NCBI RefSeq assembly: GCF_001715195.1
Contig: NZ_MDWE01000001.1
Coordinates: 1 to 64,000 of the forward strand
Direction of reading: 5' to 3'
DNA: 64,000 bases
Source of the DNA: Rhodohalobacter halophilus
Lineage (GTDB): Bacteria; Bacteroidota; Rhodothermia; Balneolales; Balneolaceae
The position numbers were made by a program, and so were the translations under genes. The notes under the pieces are model-generated. The model made no database searches. It had not been told where the DNA came from and saw only the letters and a list, made by a program, of their open reading frames with translations. Numbering within the stretch: the stretch's first letter is position 1; every line of letters starts with the position of its first letter. This document shows positions 42,305 to 51,861 of this stretch, one piece after another.

Positions 42305-42865
42305 TCAAATGTCCATATTTGCAACACCGATTACTCCACACGAGAGTCGCCCGCCGGCATCGCCGGTTGGCTGTGATACCAAATCATCCTCACCTGCATG
42401 AATGATCACTCCGCGGCCAAGAATTGAGGTCATACCGGAGAGCTGTAGCTGTGGATCTACAAACTCTGCAGTGGCATTGCCGTCCGCATCAGATTGCAGA
42501 TTCCCAAGATCGCCTACGTGCCTCATATCATCATCAGGTCCGCCATGTTCTGCTTCTTCAGGATTGAAATGTCCACCGGCAGATGTACCGTCAGATGCCC
42601 GGCAATCGCCATACTCATGAATATGAAATCCATGCATCGAATCCGCATCAAGTCCGGAAATATTCGCTTCAACACGAACACCCTGTTCTGTTTGAGTAAA
42701 CAGTACAGTTCCTTCAACACTGTTGCCATCGGTAGCATGCATTACTGCAACTGCCTGATCAATCGTCTGTGTTTGATATTCCATTTCGGTCTGCTCATGC
42801 TCAACTTCTGTGCAGGATGCAAAAAACATCATTGCAGTAAAAATTATAGCTGTGTACTTAATCAT
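42305..42865 (-). CDS. sodC: Cu/Zn superoxide dismutase, lipoprotein
   Basis: A 186-residue enzyme that converts superoxide to oxygen and peroxide in the periplasm. It has a lipobox (MMFFASC at about residue 17) and the family pattern: GFHIHEYGDC (copper ligands and first disulphide Cys), GGHFNPEEAEHGGPDDD, HVGDLGNL (zinc site), VIIHAGEDDL and GGRLSCGVIG (second Cys). All active-site histidines are present. It is a short single gene, ended by a strong terminator. Confidence 0.95.
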   Translation of the reverse strand: MIKYTAIIFTAMMFFASCTEVEHEQTEMEYQTQTIDQAVAVMHATDGNSVEGTVLFTQTEQGVRVEANISGLDADSMHGFHIHEYGDCRASDGTSAGGHFNPEEAEHGGPDDDMRHVGDLGNLQSDADGNATAEFVDPQLQLSGMTSILGRGVIIHAGEDDLVSQPTGDAGGRLSCGVIGVANMDI

Positions 42866-42978
42866 AATATGTGAGATAGTTTTGGTTGATTTTTCGATTC
42901 GATTGTAGAACTCTTTGAAAACCCGTCCAACCAGAACAGAAGGTTTTCAAAAACTCTAATCAAAGAAAGTAACAAACT

Positions 42979-43734
42979 TTAAAGATAAATGGATGACCAC
43001 TCTGCTATGATGCTGCCGGCATACCGGCTGTAGGTTTCATCCAGGAGCAGATGGTCTGCCTCATGCAGAGATATAAAACTCTTCGGATGTTTGGCAGTTT
43101 TATAAATATGTGCAGCATTATCCAGTCCAACCGTATCATCCAGCGGAGAGTGCATCACCATCAATGCACGATCCAGGTTTCTGATATACTCATCCATTTT
43201 CGACGCTTCAAGGTCATCCAGAAACTGTTTTTTGATTCGAAACGGTCGTCCTGCAAGATTAACAATTGCGGCGCCCTCTTTTTCAATTTCCTCTTTTTTC
43301 GATTCAAAATGCTTGGCAACATGCTCCGGGCTCGAGGGCGCGCCGATGGTAGCTACAGCCTTTACAGAGTCTATTTTATGAGCAGCCTGAATAACTGCCG
43401 CACCTCCCAGTGAGTGCCCAATCAGAATTGACGGCGCCCCCATTTCTTTTTTCATATACTCTGATGCTGCAACCAAGTCATCAACATTGGAACTGAAATT
43501 GGTATCTTCAAAACTGCCTTCACTGTCTCCCAGGCCTGTAAAATCAAACCTGAATACAGCCACACCTTTCTCGTTCAGAGCTTTTGCAATATTACCTACG
43601 GCTTTTAAATTTTTTGAACAGGTAAAACAGTGAGCAAACAGTGCACAAGCTTTGTGATCCCCGTCCGGCATATCCACTTTTGCGGACAACATTTCCCCGA
43701 GTGCTCCTTTAAATTCAATCTTGTTTGATGGCAT
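42979..43734 (-). CDS. Cytoplasmic alpha/beta hydrolase
   Basis: A 251-residue alpha/beta hydrolase without a signal peptide: FAHCFTCSKNLKA, RFDFTGLGDSEGSFEDTNFS, elbow GHSLGGAAVIQAA, acid residue in SPLDDTV and His in HEADHLL. In many Bacteroidota and proteobacteria this hydrolase is fused to an OsmC peroxide-reductase domain; here the gene ends after the hydrolase and no OsmC gene is adjacent. A lipase-like or thioesterase role in stress is inferred. It is monocistronic. Confidence 0.87.
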   Translation of the reverse strand: MPSNKIEFKGALGEMLSAKVDMPDGDHKACALFAHCFTCSKNLKAVGNIAKALNEKGVAVFRFDFTGLGDSEGSFEDTNFSSNVDDLVAASEYMKKEMGAPSILIGHSLGGAAVIQAAHKIDSVKAVATIGAPSSPEHVAKHFESKKEEIEKEGAAIVNLAGRPFRIKKQFLDDLEASKMDEYIRNLDRALMVMHSPLDDTVGLDNAAHIYKTAKHPKSFISLHEADHLLLDETYSRYAGSIIAEWSSIYL

Positions 43735-43906
43735 AATTTCTTAATTCGTTGTTGCTTAGTTTCTTAATCTAATGATAATCCGATGATATCCGTTCGGATA
43801 AAATTTCTGCGGAAACCTCATTATTATCATCATTTTACATTCGTGTTGGATATTTTCATTAAATAAATATATTCCAACTTAACATAAACCAATAAAACCG
43901 TTCTAC

Positions 43907-46384
43907 ATGATTCAATTCATACAAAAGCTCTCTCTTTTGATGCTTGCTGTGGTTTTGGTTGCCGGCTGTGCCAGCACCGATAACGTACAGGATTCTCAGG
44001 CACCGAGCGAGAGACCTTCACGAACCGCACCTTCATCTGACAACGGCCCCAAGCCTTTCTCTGAGGTCATCAAAGACAGCTTTGATAAAGATGAGGGTTT
44101 ATTCAACGTTTATAAAGACAACTCTACATACTATTACGAAATTCCGGATGAAATGCTTGGCCGGGAGATGCTGATGGTATCCCGTATTGCCCGAACGGCA
44201 GACGGTATTGCCTACGGCGGAATGAAAAACAATACCCAGGTTCTACGCTGGGAGAAGCGTGATAACAAGATCCTGCTTCGCCGTGTATCTTTCAGCAATA
44301 CCGCAAGTGATACACTCCCCGTTTACGAAGCGGTTCGAAATTCAAACTTTGAACCAATTCTGGCATCATTTGATATCGCAGCGATCAATGAGGATTCCAC
44401 TGGGTCTGTTATTGATGTAACCAGTCTTTTTACAACCGATGTGCCCGCTTTAGGTCTGCAACAAAGTTACAGATCTCGATTTCAGGTACGCAGAGTTGAT
44501 GGAAACCGAACATTCATAGAAAGTATCCGCAGTTTCCCTGAAAATGTGGAAGCGCGTCATCTTCTGACATATGATGCTCAGAATCCTCCATCCAACTCAG
44601 ACGCAAACACAATTTCGCTTGAGATAAATCATAGCATGCACCTGCTCCCTGAAGAGCCCATGCAGCGCCGTGAGCCTGATGCACGTGTAGGATATTTTAC
44701 AGCCAGCCAGACCGATTACGGCTCAGAAGAGCACCGTGCCAAACCGGTCAGCCATGTAACCCGGTGGAAACTGGTACCAAAAGATAAAGAAGCCTACATG
44801 AGAGGAGAGCTGGTTGAACCTGAAGAACCAATCATTTTCTACATCGACCCGGCAACTCCGGAAGAGTGGAGAGAGTGGCTGATTCAGGGTGTGGACGACT
44901 GGCAGGTTGCGTTTGAAGAAGCCGGGTTTAAAAATGCGATCTATGGCAAAATGGCACCAACCGATGACCCGGACTTTAGCCTGGAAGATGCACGCTATCC
45001 AACCATCCGCTACTTTGCATCACCGATTCAGAATGCATTCGGACCGCACGTTCATGATCCGCGATCGGGTCAAATTATGACCTCTGCTATTGGGTGGTAT
45101 CACAATGTGATGCGCCTGCTCAGAAACTGGTACTTTATCCAGACAGCGGCTGCCAACCCGGAAGCACGTGCTACTCAGTTTGATGATGACGTAATGGGTG
45201 AGCTGATTCGATTTGTATCTGCTCACGAGGTAGGACACACACTTGGTCTTCCTCATAACTTTGGTTCCAGCTACGCCGTACCCGTCGATTCACTCCGGTC
45301 TCCAACATATACCGACAATCACGGTACCGCTCCATCCATCATGGATTATGCCCGATTCAATTATATCGCGCAGCCGGGCGACGGAGTCACAAACTTCTTC
45401 CCGCGAGTTGGCGAATATGATAAATGGGCTGTAAAATGGGGTTATACATGGTTTGGAGATACTCCACTCGAAGAGCAGAAAGAGATTCTTCACGAGTGGA
45501 CGAAAGAACGTGCTGACGATCCGGTTTACTTCTATGGGCGTCAGACCAGCTCTAAAATTGACCCAAGATCTCAAAATGAAGATCTGGGCGACAACAGCAT
45601 GAAGGCAAGCACCTACGGCATTGCTAACCTTCAGGTAATTACTGAAAACCTGATCGACTGGATTGGCCGGGACGGAGAAGATTTTTCGGAACTGGATGAA
45701 CTCTATGGTCAAATTCTGGGTCAGTGGAGCCGATATATGGGCCACGTTACGCAAAATGTTGGCGGTGTTTACGAAACCGATAAAACCTTCGATCAGGAAG
45801 GCGGTGTGTATGAACCAACGCCTAAAGAGCTCCAGAAAGAAGCGATGGACTTCCTCAGAACGCATGCATTTGCTGATCCATCCTGGGTACTGAATCAGGA
45901 TATCCTGAGCCGTGTAAACCAGGCCGATTTTGTAGATAACTTCCGCGGCCGGCAGGTTTCTGTTCTGAACAACCTGATCGATCCCCAGCGAATAGCACGA
46001 TTAATCGAGTATGAAAACCGTCTTGGCGGAGATGTTTACTCACCATACGAATTCATGGACGACGTTCGCGGTACCATCTGGACCGAACTCGACAGAAATC
46101 GTACAATTTCCGTTTACAGACGAAATCTTCAGCGTGCTTATATCGAGCGAATGGAGTATTTGATGACGGAAGAGCTTCCAAATGTACCGGCTGCATTTCG
46201 TGCATTTGCTGGTTTCACATCCATTAACGTGAGTCAGTCAGATATTCGCCCGATGGTTCGTGAACAGCTTGAAATTTTGCAGCGCGACATCAACAATACG
46301 GTAAACCGTGTGAGCGACCGTGCTACAAAACTTCACCTCGCTGACGCAGAGCGACGAATCGACAACATTCTGAACCCGAACTAA
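43907..46384 (+). CDS. Zinc metalloprotease of the DUF5117/DUF5118/DUF4953 family, lipoprotein
   Basis: An 825-residue exported protease. Lipobox VAGC at about residue 20, then low-complexity linker and two N-terminal domains (DUF5118, DUF5117). The catalytic domain (about 360-580) has the zinc motif HEVGHTLGLPHNFGSS near residue 438, a metzincin-like extended HExxHxxGxxH form, and a Met-turn SIMDYARFNY. It should digest proteins in the periplasm or on the surface. It is monocistronic, with an excellent terminator after the stop. Confidence 0.93.
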   Translation: MIQFIQKLSLLMLAVVLVAGCASTDNVQDSQAPSERPSRTAPSSDNGPKPFSEVIKDSFDKDEGLFNVYKDNSTYYYEIPDEMLGREMLMVSRIARTADGIAYGGMKNNTQVLRWEKRDNKILLRRVSFSNTASDTLPVYEAVRNSNFEPILASFDIAAINEDSTGSVIDVTSLFTTDVPALGLQQSYRSRFQVRRVDGNRTFIESIRSFPENVEARHLLTYDAQNPPSNSDANTISLEINHSMHLLPEEPMQRREPDARVGYFTASQTDYGSEEHRAKPVSHVTRWKLVPKDKEAYMRGELVEPEEPIIFYIDPATPEEWREWLIQGVDDWQVAFEEAGFKNAIYGKMAPTDDPDFSLEDARYPTIRYFASPIQNAFGPHVHDPRSGQIMTSAIGWYHNVMRLLRNWYFIQTAAANPEARATQFDDDVMGELIRFVSAHEVGHTLGLPHNFGSSYAVPVDSLRSPTYTDNHGTAPSIMDYARFNYIAQPGDGVTNFFPRVGEYDKWAVKWGYTWFGDTPLEEQKEILHEWTKERADDPVYFYGRQTSSKIDPRSQNEDLGDNSMKASTYGIANLQVITENLIDWIGRDGEDFSELDELYGQILGQWSRYMGHVTQNVGGVYETDKTFDQEGGVYEPTPKELQKEAMDFLRTHAFADPSWVLNQDILSRVNQADFVDNFRGRQVSVLNNLIDPQRIARLIEYENRLGGDVYSPYEFMDDVRGTIWTELDRNRTISVYRRNLQRAYIERMEYLMTEELPNVPAAFRAFAGFTSINVSQSDIRPMVREQLEILQRDINNTVNRVSDRATKLHLADAERRIDNILNPN

Positions 46385-46413
46385 TCCGGATCAGAACAGT
46401 TTAAAGTATACAG

Positions 46414-46447
46414 CCCCGAATTGGCATCAGCCGGTTCGGGGTTTTTT
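46414..46447 (+). terminator. Rho-independent terminator after the metalloprotease
   Basis: ccccgaattggc-atca-gccggttcgggg forms a 12-base stem (two G-T pairs) followed by tttttt. Confidence 0.9.
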
Positions 46448-46601
46448 ATTGTTCAGAGCATATCTAGTACTTACAACCTCGTGAGGCATTATAAATAAAA
46501 TACAATCAATTGCATACACTCACATCTTTATGCTATTTATTATTGAACTCATTCCATTTTAATTATAGGGGTACCAATTCTTTACAAACTAAATCACTTT
46601 T

Positions 46602-47267
46602 ATGATGGACATAATCTACAAAATCACCATCGCTACTGTTCTAATATCAACTTTCACAATATCGAATGGACTGGCTCAGGAACCTGAACAATCCTCTCCA
46701 TTTCATGAGGGTGCAAAAGCACTTCAGTTTCAAATTTCCGAGAACTTTAATCTCGAATCATTTTCCGGAACACTCTTTGCTTACAAGCGTTATCTATCGG
46801 AAGACAGAGCTAACAAGATTGGTTTAAGTTTAAACTCTCAATATATAACCAGTGATTTTCCCGACAATGAAAACGACCGTGAGGATTCACTCACAGATTT
46901 AAATCTGGGAGTGGAGTACACCCGGATGCACTATACAAATCCAGACTCAGAGATTAAGTTTTACTATGGATATGGTCCCGGAATCAATTTTGGATACGAC
47001 AGAACGGTTATTGACGAAACCAATTCAAAATTAACCAATCAGTCCACTTTATATGGTATTTCGGGAATTGGTTATGCCGGGGTGGAGTTGTTTTTTCACT
47101 CTTCAATGAGTTTACATGCCGAATATCAAAGTTAAGTTCGGTTAAGCCACAGGCGTATCAAACAGACGAATGAGCAGAATACAACAGAAAATACTTCGAG
47201 AACCAACACCACAATATTCAGTTTAGGGGGAGATGGAGTGAAATTTGGTTTGTCTGTATACTTTTAG
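46602..47267 (+). pseudogene. Outer-membrane beta-barrel protein interrupted by an in-frame TAA
   Basis: A signal peptide (about 1-25) is followed by strand-like segments (LQFQISENFNLESFSGTLFA, NLGVEYTRMHYT, EIKFYYGYGPGINFGYD). The frame stops at TAA 47133-47135 after EYQS, but the same frame stays open for 43 more codons and ends FSLGGDGVKFGLSVYF and a stop at 47265-47267. That terminal aromatic strand is a normal outer-membrane barrel end, so the stop probably arose by a one-base change in an ancestral 221-codon gene. The truncated product would lack the closing strand. Function unknown; no neighbour hints. Confidence 0.75.
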
Positions 47268-47327
47268 ATTGAAAGGTTATTTGAAGCTCAAACCACTTTT
47301 TGTTTTTCGCAAATTATCGCAGAGTTA

Positions 47328-47379
47328 AACGCAGAAATACGCAGATTTTCTGCGAGACTCAGCGAAGTATTTCTGCGTT
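47328..47379. repeat. Cruciform-forming inverted repeat
   Basis: aacgcagaaatac at 47328-47340 has an exact reverse complement, gtatttctgcgtt, at 47367-47379, with an inner cgcag/ctgcg hairpin between them. Such ctgcgtt/aacgcag repeats are common intergenic elements in this lineage. It sits between the broken barrel gene and the next lipoprotein. Confidence 0.6.
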
Positions 47380-47464
47380 GATCAGCGAGAATGAACACAG
47401 ATTTCATTTTGAGCCTTATATTTTTTAGTTGTGGAAGATATCCACCTTAATCGTTGAGTATTTA

Positions 47465-48001
47465 ATGAATTCTCAAAAGATCACAATACACCTGATGGTG
47501 TTCACAGTCCTTCTCTCCTTTCTTTTTATGATGAGTTGTGATGAATCCATTCAACAGGTAGACCATCCCGTGCTTCCCCGTCACAGTTTACACATTGATG
47601 GAGACGTTCAGCTTCATGCAGAAATCCAGTGGGACGAATCAAGCCAATCATTGGAAACCAATATTCGGGCTGAAAATATCTCTGCGGATACAACGGAGAT
47701 TGAAACCGGACCCTGCGCGTTTCAGATTCTGGCGTATTCTTCAGCCGATACCGGGAAATTGCTGATCTGGCACAGTCAAATGCCTGAGGATTTTGTTTGT
47801 TTTGATGAGCTGTTGGTGTATCAAATCCCGCCTGATGAAACTCTTTCCCTTGACAGACAGCAGTACATCAGCGGAGATAGATGGAAGCGGCCCATTCCAA
47901 AAGGTGAATGGGAGTTTGAGCTTCGTGCAAAATCGGAGAACGACGAGGTGATACGAATACCCGCAAACCGGTTGACGATCAAAGATCTTCTCGCTCTTTG
48001 A
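47465..48001 (+). CDS. Hypothetical lipoprotein, possibly BsuPI-like
   Basis: A 178-residue protein from the ATG at 47465, with lipobox FMMSC near residue 25. The mature part is beta-rich with an Ig-like pattern (LKI-type strands LHAEIQWDESSQSLETNIR, GEWEFELRAKSENDE, PIPKGEWEF). This resembles BsuPI-type (intracellular protease inhibitor-like) beta-sandwich domains, but similarity is weak. Its 3' end overlaps the convergent M56 gene by 23 bases. Function unknown. Confidence 0.65.
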   Translation: MNSQKITIHLMVFTVLLSFLFMMSCDESIQQVDHPVLPRHSLHIDGDVQLHAEIQWDESSQSLETNIRAENISADTTEIETGPCAFQILAYSSADTGKLLIWHSQMPEDFVCFDELLVYQIPPDETLSLDRQQYISGDRWKRPIPKGEWEFELRAKSENDEVIRIPANRLTIKDLLAL

Positions 48002-49496
48002 TCGTCTCAATCAAATCCCCATCTTCGTAGCTCTTCTGCTCAATAATAGCACCATCCTCATCATAAACGGTGGTCAGGCCATGCCTTTCTCCGCCAGGAA
48101 CCATCATCTGGAACTCCCAGGCCAACTGCCCATTAGGGTGCCATGCTTTAGTGGTTATTAACGAATCCGTATCAATTTTTTCCATATTCAGTACCAGACT
48201 ATCGGTATGCTGGTCGCTGTAATACGAAGAGACTGTATTACCGTCTTCATCCAGGGAAGGAATAACTACGGATCTGTATTGATAAGCTCCGGTGCTGTCA
48301 TACCTGGGAAACTCAGACCGCGTTACTTTTCCATCAACGATGGTTTCTGCGTAGATGACTGAATCTGTATCGACACTATACGTATTTCGTTCTCTGGAAT
48401 AAGGCTCTCCATCAGGACCGATCAATATACCGGTGCGCTCATCAAGTGGATGATATAAACCAGTAGGTCCCTCGGATTCCAATTCAACATCGTAATAGGT
48501 TGTGGGTGGCAAGGAGTCCCAGATCTCCTGCATGCTGATGGTTTGAGGGTAACTTTCTGATTGCGCTGAAAAAAAGATGATCAAGGCTACAGATACCGGA
48601 AGAATGAAAAGCCAAATAGCACCAACTTTTATCTTAGAAATGCTTTTGCCCATCATTTTGATCCGTTTTTTGGTCAGGGAGAAATTTATGTTACTGGTGG
48701 TCTTCAACGAGGAATTCCCAGAACTCACGCGGATCAGTAATTCCTGATAATCGCTTATGGCTGAGCCGCTGCGGACCACCGCTTCATCGGCCATGAACTC
48801 GTGGTTGAGCTGGATCGCATGTTTGTACAGATACATCAGTGGGTTGAACCAAAAGATGACTTTCAGGAATTCGATCAGTAGCACATCAAATGAATGGAAC
48901 TGGCGAACATGAGTGAATTCGTGATCCAGAATCTCAGGTTCAATGTTCCCCAACTCGAACTGTTTCTTTTCCAGGAAAATGTAATCAAGAAATGATTGTG
49001 GAGTGATCGGTTCATCCAATAAAACCAGTGTGGCATGATCTGTCTTTTTATGGGTTCCGGCTTTAACTTTATTTCTAATTTCGATCAACCCGGTCACAAA
49101 TCGGATCAAAAGTAAAAGAGTGATGGCTCCATACATCAATAGCAAAACATCTAAGGTACTTATCGACCAGCTTGGCTCTTCGGTAACAACCGGGGTGCTT
49201 TCAGCTTTGGGTAAAGCTTCCTGTGTTTGTTGAGGTACGATCAACGGTTCAACAGATCTGCTTACCGCTTCAGCCGGTGCGTTGACAACGCGTTCCATCT
49301 GCTGCATATTTACACCGACGATGGATGTTTCCGGGCTCAGGTCAAAAGAGATCAACGGAGCCGTAAGTCCAAATACCAATGCGAACAACAAAAAGAACCG
49401 GTTGAAGCGGTGCATCTTTTCATTTTCAAGAAACAGCTTATAAACCCCGTAAAGTAATCCAAGCAGTAAGATTGATTTAACTAAATAGATAATCAT
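47979..49496 (-). CDS. M56-family (BlaR1-like) membrane protease with YwqK-like C-terminus
   Basis: A 505-residue membrane protein. The N-terminal four-helix part is followed by the gluzincin motif HEFTHVRQFHSFD and the conserved NHEFMADEAVV, as in BlaR1/MecR1, which cleave the BlaI repressor. The C-terminal half outside the membrane is not a penicillin-binding domain but a stretch with repeated YxxxG/N-type units (HPNGQLAWEFQM, HGLTTVYDEDGAIIEQKSYEDGD), like YwqK/MORN proteins. So it senses something other than a beta-lactam. It is the third gene after blaI and a paralogue on the same strand. Confidence 0.85.
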   Translation of the reverse strand: MIIYLVKSILLLGLLYGVYKLFLENEKMHRFNRFFLLFALVFGLTAPLISFDLSPETSIVGVNMQQMERVVNAPAEAVSRSVEPLIVPQQTQEALPKAESTPVVTEEPSWSISTLDVLLLMYGAITLLLLIRFVTGLIEIRNKVKAGTHKKTDHATLVLLDEPITPQSFLDYIFLEKKQFELGNIEPEILDHEFTHVRQFHSFDVLLIEFLKVIFWFNPLMYLYKHAIQLNHEFMADEAVVRSGSAISDYQELLIRVSSGNSSLKTTSNINFSLTKKRIKMMGKSISKIKVGAIWLFILPVSVALIIFFSAQSESYPQTISMQEIWDSLPPTTYYDVELESEGPTGLYHPLDERTGILIGPDGEPYSRERNTYSVDTDSVIYAETIVDGKVTRSEFPRYDSTGAYQYRSVVIPSLDEDGNTVSSYYSDQHTDSLVLNMEKIDTDSLITTKAWHPNGQLAWEFQMMVPGGERHGLTTVYDEDGAIIEQKSYEDGDLIETIKEREDL

Positions 49497-49550
49497 GACC
49501 TCTTACTCTTAATTTTTTACCAAAATGAATAAATCAGTTTTTAGATACCA

Positions 49551-51359
49551 TTAATTTTTCTCCGGAGGTACAATCGATAGCTTCATTGGATAGGTCTCCC
49601 GGATAGTCTCTCTATCGGAACTGTTCTCTTCCAGATTTGAAAATGACGTGCCAAACTGAGCTTGTGCAGCCTCATTTCTTAGTTCACCGTATGCCGCCCT
49701 GATTTCATCCAATAGTTCATTGTACTGATCATATGGTGTATAGGGATCTGTCTTAATTCCTATTACCGCCTGGGATGGAGTTGAGGCACTTGTTTCCACA
49801 AACTTTTTAATATTCTGTCTCACGTCATTCAGTTCAGCCGGCTCTTCGTTCATCAAGAGCATTCCCTGACGGTTCATCAAAATCTGCATCAGGTCTCCTT
49901 CTTTCACAGGGGCAGGTGGTGCAGGAGGAGCTGGAGGTAATGTAAGATCCCCGCTGATTTCCAGATTCCCGCTGATATCCAAACGCTTTTCAGGTGATGG
50001 TACCAGCGGTGGCGGCGGAGGTGAATTCGGATCATCAGTTTCTAAAGACTGAATTGCCTCATAGAGCTCCAAAACTTCGTTATATTTTTGAATCAGCTCT
50101 TCTGCATTTGACGGATCCGCCTCAATCTCCATATACCGATTGGCTGCTTCCAAAAATTCGTTGGTAACTCTTTCCAATTCATTGCTTCCCTCAACTCCGG
50201 TTGTCGAGTAGTTTATCCTCAATGCTTCGTATTTGCGAAGGACGGTTTGCACGTCTGTAACCGTTCCAAAAGCAGCGTCCGGATCAACTTTCATCCGAAC
50301 CAAGTCGGGGCTTTCGGGCAGATCTGACAAATAGCTCTCCAGCTCAGTTAACGTCATTTGATTGCCGTTTACCAGCAATCCTTCATCATTTAAGATTTCA
50401 ATACTGACCTCATCTACGACTTCAACTTCATCAGAAGCCTCGGTGGTTGTGGAATCGCAACCCGGCAGCAGGGTGATGGCTGCAAGCAGCGGCATGAGTG
50501 CCAGGACTTTCAATACGGATCGGAAGGCAGATTTTGATTGTGTCATCATTTGGAGTCGTTTTTTGGTGAGGGAGTAGTTCAGCGTACTCGTCAGACTATG
50601 GGCCGGACGAATCAGCATCGTTTTTAGCAAAATATTTTGATACGCTTTCACGCTTTTCCCATGTGAAAGGACGGCCTCATCTGCCAGAAACTCGTGATTT
50701 AGCAGAATGGCTTTTTTATAGAGATAGAGCAGCGGGTTAAACCAGAAGAGAATCTTCAAAGACTCAATCAATAACACATCCAATGTATGTTTCTGCTTTG
50801 CGTGGGTCATCTCATGAATAATCACCTCTTCCGGAATCTCTCCATTCAGATAGCTCTTTTTATTCAAGAAAATTTGATTAAAAAAAGTGTAAGGAACGTC
50901 ATTCTCATTCAGAAGAATAATTTCACAACCATGCAGCAGTCTTTTCTCATTCCGATCGGCTTTTAGCTGAATTCTGTCAATGATTCGAATCAGACGAATA
51001 AACAGCCCTGCAGAAACAATCAGATAAACCAGTAATACGGTCATCCAATAAGAATAGGCTTGCGGGCCGGGCACTTCTTCATTTGCCGCCAAAGATTCTG
51101 CATCAGCATTCACCCAATCACCGTCAAGCATTACGAAACTACCGGATTCCTGAACTGTTGTTTGACTAAAGAAATTCAATTGATCAGTTGGCAGATCAAT
51201 TAATCCAATCGGTATCAGAGGAATTGTAAAGGAAAAAAGCAGACTGAAGATCAGAAATCCCCGGTTCACCTTGTGCATCCTCTCTTTTTCCAAAAACAGA
51301 TGATAAAAAAGCAGGAGCACTCCCAGACTTATCATTGAATAGATCAGGTAAATAATCAT
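49551..51359 (-). CDS. M56-family (BlaR1-like) membrane protease
   Basis: A 602-residue paralogue of the next gene. It has membrane helices at about 5-20, 35-50, 105-125 and near 290-305, the metalloprotease motif HEMTHAKQKHTLD and the NHEFLADEAVL segment. A TM anchor (LALMPLLAAITLLPGC) leads to a long acidic periplasmic C-terminus with proline-rich runs (PPAPPAPPAPV), of no known fold. It would sense an extracytoplasmic cue and degrade the BlaI-type repressor. Its start overlaps the blaI stop by four bases (ATGA). Confidence 0.87.
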   Translation of the reverse strand: MIIYLIYSMISLGVLLLFYHLFLEKERMHKVNRGFLIFSLLFSFTIPLIPIGLIDLPTDQLNFFSQTTVQESGSFVMLDGDWVNADAESLAANEEVPGPQAYSYWMTVLLVYLIVSAGLFIRLIRIIDRIQLKADRNEKRLLHGCEIILLNENDVPYTFFNQIFLNKKSYLNGEIPEEVIIHEMTHAKQKHTLDVLLIESLKILFWFNPLLYLYKKAILLNHEFLADEAVLSHGKSVKAYQNILLKTMLIRPAHSLTSTLNYSLTKKRLQMMTQSKSAFRSVLKVLALMPLLAAITLLPGCDSTTTEASDEVEVVDEVSIEILNDEGLLVNGNQMTLTELESYLSDLPESPDLVRMKVDPDAAFGTVTDVQTVLRKYEALRINYSTTGVEGSNELERVTNEFLEAANRYMEIEADPSNAEELIQKYNEVLELYEAIQSLETDDPNSPPPPPLVPSPEKRLDISGNLEISGDLTLPPAPPAPPAPVKEGDLMQILMNRQGMLLMNEEPAELNDVRQNIKKFVETSASTPSQAVIGIKTDPYTPYDQYNELLDEIRAAYGELRNEAAQAQFGTSFSNLEENSSDRETIRETYPMKLSIVPPEKN

Positions 51360-51727
51360 TTTTTCCTCCTCTCCAGTTCTTGCTCAACAATATCCTGCAG
51401 CTCTTTAAGCTGATCCTCCGTCAGGTCAGTTTCCCGAGTAAAAAAGGAAGCAAATGTGGAAGGCGAATCGTCAAAGTATTTTCTGATCAGTCCTTTTAAA
51501 TGGCGCGAAAAGTAGTCCGATTTATTTACCGTGGGATAGTATTGTCGTGATCGCCCCATCTGCTCATAATCGATGTAGCCTTTGTCTTTCATCCTTTTTA
51601 ATAGGGTGGCTACTGTAGTGTTTGCAGGTTTCGGCTCAGGATACATCTCCAGCAGTTCATTCATAAACGCCTTTTTGCGTTTCCAGATGTACTGCATCAG
51701 TTGTTCTTCAGATTTTGATAGTTTCAT
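51356..51727 (-). CDS. BlaI/MecI-family transcriptional repressor
   Basis: A 123-residue repressor with an N-terminal winged helix (SKSEEQLMQYIWKRKKAF, NTTVATLLKRMKDKGYIDYE) and a C-terminal dimerisation helix. BlaI proteins bind TACAnnTGTA boxes and are inactivated by an M56 protease. It is translationally coupled to such a protease, and two boxes of the expected form lie immediately upstream of the start, so autoregulation of the three-gene operon is well supported. No beta-lactamase is adjacent, so the regulated trait is probably envelope stress rather than drug resistance. Confidence 0.92.
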   Translation of the reverse strand: MKLSKSEEQLMQYIWKRKKAFMNELLEMYPEPKPANTTVATLLKRMKDKGYIDYEQMGRSRQYYPTVNKSDYFSRHLKGLIRKYFDDSPSTFASFFTRETDLTEDQLKELQDIVEQELERRKK

Positions 51728-51730
51728 AAC

Positions 51731-51764
51731 TCTACATTGTTAGAACTGTTTCTACAAGTGTAGA
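51731..51764 (-). promoter_or_regulatory. Tandem BlaI operators
   Basis: tctacaagtgtaga at 51751-51764 is a perfect palindrome containing TACAAGTGTA, and tctacattgttaga at 51731-51744 is a near copy. Centres are 20 bases apart, two helical turns, directly upstream of the blaI start. Confidence 0.82.
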
Positions 51765-51803
51765 ATATAAATTCCGTAAAAGCAACTGAAAATTATTTCG
51801 CAC

Positions 51804-51832
51804 AAAAAAACCCGACTCTGCAAAGAGTCGGG
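51804..51832 (-). terminator. Rho-independent terminator after the fasciclin gene
   Basis: On the minus strand cccgactct-ttgc-agagtcggg is followed by a run of seven T. It lies 30 bases past the fasciclin stop. Confidence 0.9.
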
Positions 51833-51861
51833 CTCGGTCAATCAAAATAAAAGGATAGTGA

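Noticed and set aside
47979-51727. Beta-lactam resistance operon
   Set aside because: Neither M56 protein has a penicillin-binding sensor domain, and no beta-lactamase gene is adjacent. The class-C-fold hydrolase at 11060 is distant and not coupled.
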